Below, piece by piece: positions 7,230-13,388 of a stretch of DNA of 15,713 bases. The notes beneath the pieces are model-generated. The model ran no database searches. It was not told where the DNA came from and saw nothing but the letters and a program-made list of their open reading frames with translations. Numbering within the stretch: position 1 is the stretch's first letter; every line of letters begins with the position of its first letter. The stretch comes from Acetobacteraceae bacterium (GTDB lineage: Bacteria; Pseudomonadota; Alphaproteobacteria; Acetobacterales; Acetobacteraceae): the NCBI GenBank assembly GCA_027323595.1, contig DAHWBL010000067.1, positions 1 to 15,713 on the forward strand. The letters are read 5' to 3'. Made by a program: the position numbers and the translations under genes.

Positions 7230-8282
7230 TCAGCCCGCGGGCGAGGTCGGCATGGTCAGGAACGCATTGGCGACGTGCCAGAAGGCGCGGCGCTGGGTGC
7301 CAAGGACGATCGAATGGGCGGCACCCGGCACGATGACGAATTGTTTGTCGCCGGTGGGCAGGGCGCGGAAGAAATTCAGCAGGTCCTCGGTTGAGGAGAT
7401 GCCGTCATACTCGCCCTTGATCAGCAGCACCGGGCAAACCACCTTGGCCGGATCGACCACCGGCAGGTGCGCCGTCATGTCCAGATAGGTGCCGGCGGGA
7501 ACCGAATCCCCATACACCATCTCGGCTTTGGCGAAGGCGTCCGCCACGGCCGGATCGGTGGTGCCGGGCTTGTCGCGGGTGAAGATGCTGCGCAGCATCG
7601 CCGCGTCGCGCGGGCGGCGGTTGTGGGTCTTGTAGTAGTCGAGCTGTTCGGCGCGCCTGGACAAGGTCGGCGAGCCCTGGCCGGTATAGGTGAAGGCTTC
7701 AAGGATCAGCCGATCCACCCGGTCCGGATGGGCGGCGGCGAAGGCGCCGGCGCGCAGGGCGCCGGATGATTCGCCCATGTAATGGATTTTTGTCGCCCCG
7801 GTCTCACGCGCAACGAGGTCGCTCGCCGCCACCAGATCCGCGACTCCGCTCGCGATGTCGGAATTGCCATCGGTGCGGCTGGAGCGTCCGTAACCTTCGT
7901 GGTCCATGCTCCAGACATCGAAACCCAGGCGCGCGAAGGCGTCCATCAGCGAGTAGCCCGCCTGTCCGGGCACCGTGAGGTCGAAGCTCGGCAGCGCCGA
8001 GGAGGACGATCCATGCACCACGAACAGGATGGGCCGGCGCGGCTGCCCCGGCGCCGGCGCGCCGAGGCGCTTGCGGTAGATCGCCAGCGAGATTTTGGCG
8101 TCGCCACGCTGCTTGGTGGCCATGTAGTCGGCGTGCCAGATTTTCGCTGTCGCCGCGTGCGCGATCGGTCCGGCCGCGAGGCAGGCGATCGCGGCGATGC
8201 CGCCACCGGTCAGCACCTGCCGACGTGAGCCGGCCGGAGTAGCGGCGGGAGCGGGCGCAATGGGCGGTGCGGATGGCGGCAT
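7230..8282 (-). CDS. Tat-exported alpha/beta hydrolase, 350 aa
   Basis: This is a predicted periplasmic or secreted hydrolase (lipase, esterase or lysophospholipase-like). The N-terminus has a twin-arginine signal: SRRQVL at 19-24, a hydrophobic stretch of about 15 residues (GGGIAAIACLAAGPIA) and an AHA-A cleavage site near 41-44. The mature part shows HGSSSS at 90-95 (oxyanion region), DHEGYGRSSRTDG, the nucleophile elbow GESSG with Ser172, a probable acid Asp293 in GEYDG and His323 in GAAHS. The start is uncertain: the ATG at 8282 puts the Arg pair at a normal position; in-frame ATGs at 8342 and 8354 would give a longer basic N-terminus. The gene sits downstream of the MEKHLA gene on the same strand and may be cotranscribed. 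It could release a transportable acid from an ester outside the cytoplasm, which the MFS carriers then import; this is inference. Confidence 0.85.
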   Translation of the reverse strand: MPPSAPPIAPAPAATPAGSRRQVLTGGGIAAIACLAAGPIAHAATAKIWHADYMATKQRGDAKISLAIYRKRLGAPAPGQPRRPILFVVHGSSSSALPSFDLTVPGQAGYSLMDAFARLGFDVWSMDHEGYGRSSRTDGNSDIASGVADLVAASDLVARETGATKIHYMGESSGALRAGAFAAAHPDRVDRLILEAFTYTGQGSPTLSRRAEQLDYYKTHNRRPRDAAMLRSIFTRDKPGTTDPAVADAFAKAEMVYGDSVPAGTYLDMTAHLPVVDPAKVVCPVLLIKGEYDGISSTEDLLNFFRALPTGDKQFVIVPGAAHSIVLGTQRRAFWHVANAFLTMPTSPAG

Positions 8283-8378
8283 GGGCGGGTCCCGGATTTT
8301 GCGCGCGCGGCGCGGATGTGGTGGGAAGCTGCGACCGGGCATGGAGGTTGTCAACGTTGGCCCGGGCGGGCGGGCGGG

Positions 8379-8849
8379 TCAGAGCGGGGTCCAGCGATCG
8401 AACACGGCGGCCTGGCCCAGGGACGCGCCGGCGGTGTCGAAGACGTTCCACAAAATGACGTTTTCGATGCGAAAGCGCCGACCGTCCTTGGCGATGCGCA
8501 CGCCGGCATAATTGTCGATGAAGCCGTTTTCTCTTGCCTGCCTCAACAAAGTTTCGCGCTCCTGGCGCGATGTCGGGGCGGCCGAGAGGCGGGAGGGCAG
8601 CGTGGTGAACTCCTGCCAGCCATAGCCGAACAGGGTCTGCGCGGCGCGGTTGGCGTAGCAGAATACCGGGTCCGCCGCGGCGGTGTGGGCGAGCAGCACG
8701 AAGGGCGCGTGGTAGAGGCGCGCGGCGAGGGCTGCGGCGTCAAGGCCGGTTCCGGCGGGCAGCAATGGGCGGCCGACCAGGTGGGCGAAGCTGTGCGCGA
8801 GGGCCGCGCTGTGGGCGATGACAGTGGGCAGGAGGCAAGGCGCTTGCAT
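8379..8849 (-). CDS. MEKHLA domain (PAS-like) protein, 156 aa
   Basis: Almost the whole protein is a MEKHLA domain, a PAS-related fold known from plant HD-ZIP III proteins and from stand-alone bacterial proteins. Family features visible are LYHAPFVLLAH, DPVFCYANRAAQTLFGYGW, the LPSRLSA block, ERETLLRQARENGFIDNYAGVRI and RRFRIENVILWNVFD near the C-terminus, ending with GQAAVFDRW. No DNA-binding, kinase or membrane segment is present. The ATG at 8849 has AAGGAGAA five bases upstream; the frame extends further 5' but that part is low-complexity and lacks a ribosome site. The gene is divergent from the MetE-like gene (92 bases between starts) and upstream of the Tat hydrolase on the same strand. 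The biochemical role of bacterial MEKHLA proteins is not established; small-molecule or redox sensing is a guess from the PAS similarity. Confidence 0.88.
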   Translation of the reverse strand: MQAPCLLPTVIAHSAALAHSFAHLVGRPLLPAGTGLDAAALAARLYHAPFVLLAHTAAADPVFCYANRAAQTLFGYGWQEFTTLPSRLSAAPTSRQERETLLRQARENGFIDNYAGVRIAKDGRRFRIENVILWNVFDTAGASLGQAAVFDRWTPL

Positions 8850-8941
8850 CGATTCTCCTTTGCGCCGGGTGGGCGTTGGCACGGGTTGACCGCGGGGCGC
8901 GCGGGGGCGAACCTTGGCGCAACCAGTGGGGAGGACACCAG

Positions 8942-10102
8942 ATGTCGCGGATCGATGAGCGCAACCGGCGCATTCTGACAACACATACCGGCAGCCTGCC
9001 AAGGCCCGATGATCTGTCGGAGCTGCTGTTCGCGCACATGACCCACCAGCCGCATGACGAGGCGCTGCGGCATCGCCGCACCACCGAGGCGGTGGCGCAG
9101 ACGGTGCGCCAGCAGAGCGCGCTGGGCATCGACATCGTGAGCGACGGCGAGCAGTCCAAGACCAGCTTTCAGATCTACGCCACCGAGCGGCTGTCGGGGC
9201 TGAGCCCGGTCACGCTGTTTTCCTCGATCCGCCGCACGCGCGAGAACATGGCGTTTCCCGGCTTCTACAAGGGCGGCGCGCATTCGGGCGCGCAGCCGCA
9301 GAAATTCGCCTGCACCGGGCCGGTGACCTATGTCGGCGCGGAGCTGCTGCGCACCGACCTGCAGAACCTCAAGGCCGCGCTCACCGGGCTCGATCCGGTC
9401 GATGTGTTCATGCCCTCGGTCTCGCCGGCGAGCTGCGCGGGGCTGATGATCAATGAGCATTACGCCTCCGACGAGGAGCATCTGTACGCGGTGGCCGAGG
9501 CGATGGCGGTGGAATACGAGGCGATCGTCGCCGCCGGGTTTTGCGTGCAGATCGACGATCCGCGCCTGGCGATGCATTACATGCTCACCCCCGAGGACGA
9601 TGTGGCGAAAACCCGCGCCTGGGCGCGCACGCGCATCGAGGCGCTGAACCACGCGCTGCGCAATATCCCGTCGAACCGGGTGCGGCACCACACCTGCTAT
9701 GGCATCAACATGGGGCCGCGCGCCTCGGACCTGGAGCTGAAGCATCTCGCCGATCTGATCGTGTCGATCCGCGCCGATTTCTATTCCTTCGAGATGGCCA
9801 ATCCGCGGCACGAGCACGAGTGGCGCGTGTGGGAAAATGTGAAGCTGCCGGCGGAGAAAATCCTGTTGCCGGGCTGCATCACCCATGCCTCGGTGATCGT
9901 CGAGCATCCCGAGCTGGTGGCCGAGCGGATCGTCCGGCTGGCGGGCATCGTCGGGCGCGAGAGGGTGATCGCCAGCTCCGATTGCGGCTTCGCCTCCACG
10001 CTCGCCCCCGGCACGCCGCCGGAGATCGAGCCGGAGATCGTGTGGGCGAAGTTCGCGAGCCTGGCCGAGGGCGCGCGGCTGGCGAGCCAACAGCTCTGGT
10101 AG
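8942..10102 (+). CDS. MetE-like zinc-dependent methyl/alkyl transferase, 386 aa
   Basis: It belongs to the cobalamin-independent methionine synthase superfamily (C-terminal catalytic barrel only; full MetE is about twice as long). THTGSLPRP at 14-21 is the thiol-substrate loop, DGEQ with Glu70 and QIDDP match the substrate-contacting positions of MetE. The zinc set is complete: His250 and Cys252 in HHTCYG, Glu284 in YSFEMANPRHEHEW and Cys348 in SSDCGF. The ANPRHEHEW and PGCITHA...EHPELVAERI signatures are shared with MetE-like paralogues and, as I recall, with epoxyalkane:coenzyme M transferase. No N-terminal MetE domain, methyltetrahydrofolate gene or coenzyme M gene is nearby, so methionine synthesis is not indicated. 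ATG 8942 follows GGGGAGG (8928-8934). It converges on the tandem MFS genes. Transfer of a methyl or alkyl group to a thiol during substrate breakdown is inferred. Confidence 0.88.
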   Translation: MSRIDERNRRILTTHTGSLPRPDDLSELLFAHMTHQPHDEALRHRRTTEAVAQTVRQQSALGIDIVSDGEQSKTSFQIYATERLSGLSPVTLFSSIRRTRENMAFPGFYKGGAHSGAQPQKFACTGPVTYVGAELLRTDLQNLKAALTGLDPVDVFMPSVSPASCAGLMINEHYASDEEHLYAVAEAMAVEYEAIVAAGFCVQIDDPRLAMHYMLTPEDDVAKTRAWARTRIEALNHALRNIPSNRVRHHTCYGINMGPRASDLELKHLADLIVSIRADFYSFEMANPRHEHEWRVWENVKLPAEKILLPGCITHASVIVEHPELVAERIVRLAGIVGRERVIASSDCGFASTLAPGTPPEIEPEIVWAKFASLAEGARLASQQLW

Positions 10103-10109
10103 GGCCTCG

Positions 10110-11462
10110 CTACGCTTCTTGCGCGGTGGCCAGGCGGCCGGCGGCGGCGCGGTCGCGCCAGAACAAGCCCAGCACGCAGGAGGTGGCGATCACCACGACG
10201 TAGGGGGCGGCGATCAGGGCCAGCACGTCGCGCATCGGCAGATGGGCGGCGAGCAGGAAGCCGGTGATCAGCGGGCCGGCCACCAGTGCCATGCGCCCCA
10301 GCCCGGTGGCCCAGCCGACGCCCTTGGCGCGCATGCTGGTCGGGTAGAAGGTGCCGACGATGGCGTTGAGCGAGTTGTGGGTGATGTTGCACATCGTGTA
10401 GGCGCCGATCGCCACCGGCACGAAGGCGGCAAGCGGCAGCGCCCCCCAGGCCAGCGCGAGGATGCACAGCATGCCGCACGCGGCGGTGGCCGCGGTGGCG
10501 AAGGGGCCGAACCAGTCGAGCGGTCGCGCCACCGCCACCAGCCCGACGATGGCGGCCAGCGCGCCCCACGAATAGGCGCTGGCCGCGCCGCTCTGCGCCA
10601 GCCCGGCATCGGTGAGCAGCGTGGTGAACCAGCTGATCAATGTCATGTAGGTGAGCGAATCGGCGAAGTAGCACGCCCAGAGCAAGGGCGTGACGAGCCG
10701 CCGCTGCTGCTTGAACAGATCGGCGATGGCGATTTTCTGCGCCTTCGGCACGGCGATGAAAAAGCGCGTGTCGGCGGGGAACTTCCGATCCGGCGCGATG
10801 GCGGCGACCATGGCGCGGGTGCGCGCGGAATCCGGCGCGCGCATGGTCAGGAAACGCACCGATTCCGGCAGGGTGAAGGCAAGGATGCAGGCCAGAACAA
10901 GGCCCATCGCGCCGGCCAGCACGAAGGGCGTCTGCCAGCCGAAATGCGGCGACAGATGCGCGACCACCTGCGCGCTGGTGAAGCTGCCCAGGCCGTAGCC
11001 GACGAAACCCAGGCTGACCAGGGTGGCGCGCATTCGCCGCGGCGCGCATTCGTTCAGCAGCGCGATCACGTTGGGGATCACGCCGCCAATGCCCAATCCG
11101 GCCAGGAAGCGCAGCACCACCATGTCATGCACCGAGCCGGCGAACATGATGAGAAAGGCGGGCGTCGAATAGGCCAGCACGCCAGCGATGGCGCCGAGCT
11201 TGCGGCCATACATGTCGCCCACGTAGCCGAAGAACAGGCTGCCGACGAGGATGCCGAAATTGCCAGCGCCGAACACCATCCCCATCGCGGCGCGATCGGT
11301 GTGCAGGGCGCGGATGATGTCGGGCGCGGCGACGTTGGCGGCGGCGAAATCCGTGCCGTCTACCCACAGGATCAGCACCGCCATCAGCACGATGCGCCAT
11401 TGCAGGGGGTTGAGCCGGCCGGAATCGACCAGCTCGGCGACATCGACGCGCGGTGCGGTCAT
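10110..11462 (-). CDS. MFS transporter, aromatic acid:H+ symporter-like, 450 aa
   Basis: This is an inner-membrane major facilitator. The N-terminus VDVAELVDSGRLNPLQ has the short amphipathic lead typical of the aromatic acid:H+ symporter (AAHS) group, TM1 contains Asp35-Gly-Thr-Asp38 (DGTD, variant of DGFD), and motif A reads GYVGDMYGRK. About twelve hydrophobic segments follow, with a central loop (RKFPADTRFFIAVPKAQK). The start ATG overlaps the stop of the upstream MFS gene by four bases (ATGA at 11462-11459), with no convincing ribosome site of its own, so translation is probably coupled. The open frame continues far upstream, but that part is a shadow of the preceding MFS gene. The stop lies seven bases from the stop of the convergent MetE-like gene. 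Likely cargo is a small organic or aromatic acid; the sequence does not say which. Confidence 0.9.
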   Translation of the reverse strand: MTAPRVDVAELVDSGRLNPLQWRIVLMAVLILWVDGTDFAAANVAAPDIIRALHTDRAAMGMVFGAGNFGILVGSLFFGYVGDMYGRKLGAIAGVLAYSTPAFLIMFAGSVHDMVVLRFLAGLGIGGVIPNVIALLNECAPRRMRATLVSLGFVGYGLGSFTSAQVVAHLSPHFGWQTPFVLAGAMGLVLACILAFTLPESVRFLTMRAPDSARTRAMVAAIAPDRKFPADTRFFIAVPKAQKIAIADLFKQQRRLVTPLLWACYFADSLTYMTLISWFTTLLTDAGLAQSGAASAYSWGALAAIVGLVAVARPLDWFGPFATAATAACGMLCILALAWGALPLAAFVPVAIGAYTMCNITHNSLNAIVGTFYPTSMRAKGVGWATGLGRMALVAGPLITGFLLAAHLPMRDVLALIAAPYVVVIATSCVLGLFWRDRAAAGRLATAQEA

Positions 11463-12826
11463 TGGGCGGCCTGGCCTGGCAGCAACTCCGCGTGCGCGGG
11501 GGAAGCCGGCGCCTTCCAAACCCGCGCCAGCACGACCGAGGCGACCAGCCCGGTGAGCAGCGGCAGGCATGCCACCGCGAAGCTGTTCTGCGCGGCCAGC
11601 CCGAACTCCAGCGCCGCACCCACCAGCAGCGGCCCGCTGATGGCGCCGATGCGGCTGATCGCGAAGGACCAGCCCAGCGCCAGCGAGCGTATCGAGGTGG
11701 GATAGGCCATGGCGACGATGGCATTGATGCCGAACTGCACGCTCATGATCGAAAATCCGGCGAGAAACACCGTGGCGAACAGCGCGGCATCGAACGTCGC
11801 GGTGACGCTGATCAGCAGCACCAGCGGCATCGCCACCGCGAAGGCCCAGGCGATGGCGGTCATATGGCCCTTGTCGATCCGGCGGGACAGGGCGATGCCG
11901 CCCAGAGCGCCGCCCACCTGGAAGATCATCGCGAAGGCCGCCGCACTGGAGGCCGGGCGGTGCAGCGTGCTCAGCAGCGTGGGAAGCCAGGTGCTGACAG
12001 CATAATACGCCATCACGATGCTGACATTGATGGTCCACATCAGCGGGGTGAGCAGCGCCAGCGTGCCGGCAAAGAGCTGCCGGACCGCGAAGCGCCTGGC
12101 CAGTGCCGGCCCGGCGGGGACCGCGGGTGCGGGAAATATCGCGTCGTCGGGGATGGTGGGGTCGAAGCGGCGCACCAGGCGCAGGATGCGCGCGGGCGAG
12201 GCGCGGTGCGACACCACAAAGCGCAGCGATTCGGGCAGCGCGATCATGCAGGCGATGGTCATCACCAGCGCGCCGAGGCCGCCGAGCTCGAACAGGATGC
12301 GCCAGCCATGGCCGGGCACCAGCCAGGCACCGACCGCGCCGGCCGCCGCGGCACCCGCGGTGATGCCTGTGTACATCACGGTGATCATCGTTGCCCGATA
12401 GCGTGTGGGCGCATATTCGGCGGTGAGCGCGATGAGGCACGGGGCGATGCCGCCAAACCCCAGCCCGGCGATGGCGCGGGTGGCCAGAAGCTGCGGCAGA
12501 TTGGCGGTGAGCACGGCGAGCAAGGTGGTGAGCCCGATCAGCGCGCAGCAGACGACGACGAGGATTTTTCGACCGATCCGATCGGCCAGCAGCCCGCAGA
12601 GCGGGGCGCCGATCAGCATGCCGACCAGGCTGGCGCTGAACACCGGCGCCATCACCGCCTTGTTGGTGATGGCCCATTCGCTGAGGATGTGCGGAGCGGC
12701 ATAGGACAGGGCGAACAGATCAAAGCCATCCAGAAAAATGGTCAGGAAAGCCAAAATCAGCAGCGTGACGCTCAACCGGTTCAGTGACCCTTCATCGATG
12801 AGCCGGCCCGTATCAACGATGCGCAT
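11459..12826 (-). CDS. MFS transporter, aromatic acid:H+ symporter family, 455 aa
   Basis: This inner-membrane proton symporter is a closer match to the AAHS group (PcaK/BenK type) than its partner: TM1 reads FLDGFDLFALSYAAPHI with the Asp33-Gly-Phe-Asp36 signature, known to be essential in PcaK, and motif A reads GLLADRIGRK. The N-terminus (VDTGRLIDEGSLNRLS) resembles that of the downstream MFS gene, suggesting the pair arose by old duplication or both belong to one subfamily. ATG 12826 is chosen because AGGGGGA lies about nine bases upstream and it places TM1 normally; the upstream open frame encodes an unlikely low-complexity extension overlapping the next gene. It is the first gene of the two-gene transporter unit, joined by ATGA to the second. 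Confidence 0.9.
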   Translation of the reverse strand: MRIVDTGRLIDEGSLNRLSVTLLILAFLTIFLDGFDLFALSYAAPHILSEWAITNKAVMAPVFSASLVGMLIGAPLCGLLADRIGRKILVVVCCALIGLTTLLAVLTANLPQLLATRAIAGLGFGGIAPCLIALTAEYAPTRYRATMITVMYTGITAGAAAAGAVGAWLVPGHGWRILFELGGLGALVMTIACMIALPESLRFVVSHRASPARILRLVRRFDPTIPDDAIFPAPAVPAGPALARRFAVRQLFAGTLALLTPLMWTINVSIVMAYYAVSTWLPTLLSTLHRPASSAAAFAMIFQVGGALGGIALSRRIDKGHMTAIAWAFAVAMPLVLLISVTATFDAALFATVFLAGFSIMSVQFGINAIVAMAYPTSIRSLALGWSFAISRIGAISGPLLVGAALEFGLAAQNSFAVACLPLLTGLVASVVLARVWKAPASPAHAELLPGQAAQ

Positions 12827-12941
12827 GTCGGATTTCCCCCTGCCGTCATTGGTTGCGCGGCGATTGCGTCGGCGGCCGGACAAGGGCCCGCGCCAGATCA
12901 GCGGAGTTTTGGCGGGCGCGCAACTGTTTCCTGTTTTTTTG

Positions 12942-13388
12942 CTATGGCTGAGGCTTCCGCGGCGAGGCGGGCAACCGAAGCTGTCGCACGCTGCGGTAAT
13001 GGTCGTCGGCAAGCACGCGAAGCGTGGCCATATCGAGACGGAATCGTTGCGCGATCAGATGCAGGAATTCCGGCCGGTGCAGCTGGCGGTCCGCCCGCAC
13101 GATGAAACATTGTTGTTTGGTATCGAACAGCACCCTCCCCCGCGGCCATTCCTCGTATTCCGACCAAACCGGCGCGGTGGGAATTGCTGCCTTGCGCAGC
13201 GCGGCGGCACCGCGGCGCGCGAGGGCTGACCAATGCTGCAAATGCCCGGTGTCCACCGTCAGCATGTCGCCATAGGGTTCGGCATCGGCCAGTGCCACGG
13301 TGACGGAGATGATCACGGGCTGGTCTGCATCTTCCACGATCCAGAACGGGCCGACCATGCCGTCGGCGGACGGATTTTTCGCCGTCAT
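12942..13388 (-). CDS. Unknown 148-aa protein coupled to the DUF2779 gene
   Basis: I do not recognise a named family. The protein is soluble, with no signal peptide or membrane segment. The middle holds the conserved-looking VDTGHLQHWSALARRG (about 43-58) and SEYEEWPRGRVLFDT, followed by a strand CFIVRAD and a helix-rich C-terminus ending in a basic, proline-rich tail (PASPRKPQP). The ATG overlaps the stop of the upstream DUF2779 gene as ATGA (13388-13385), so the two are almost certainly cotranscribed and translationally coupled. Codon use matches the neighbours. Function may relate to that nuclease-like protein, as a partner or accessory, but only position supports this. A T-rich tract on the opposite strand just past the stop (A-rich in the sense direction) does not form an evident terminator. 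Confidence 0.7.
   Translation of the reverse strand: MTAKNPSADGMVGPFWIVEDADQPVIISVTVALADAEPYGDMLTVDTGHLQHWSALARRGAAALRKAAIPTAPVWSEYEEWPRGRVLFDTKQQCFIVRADRQLHRPEFLHLIAQRFRLDMATLRVLADDHYRSVRQLRLPASPRKPQP

Noticed and set aside
8850..8941. TTGACC at 8886-8891 as the -35 of a MetE-like promoter
   Set aside because: No acceptable -10 hexamer occurs 16-18 bases downstream, so the match is too weak to call.
8543..10090. 515-codon minus-strand frame antisense to the MetE-like gene
   Set aside because: It spans the antisense of the MetE-like gene and an out-of-frame part of the MEKHLA gene; no domain or ribosome site supports it.
11463..12677. Apparent 405-residue N-terminal extension of the 10110-11462 transporter on the minus strand
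   Set aside because: The extension is Arg/Ala/Gly-rich, lacks membrane segments and overlaps the real upstream MFS gene in another frame. The MFS start is the ATG at 11462 with an ATGA overlap.
10119..12787. Long plus-strand frames opposite the tandem MFS genes
   Set aside because: Composition is Gly/Arg/His/Gln-rich repetitive shadow of membrane-protein codons; no motifs.
12827..12941. Possible terminator or promoter between the 148-aa gene and the MFS pair
   Set aside because: There is a run of seven T on the plus strand (A on the sense strand), but no stable stem next to it and no good -35/-10 pair for the MFS genes.
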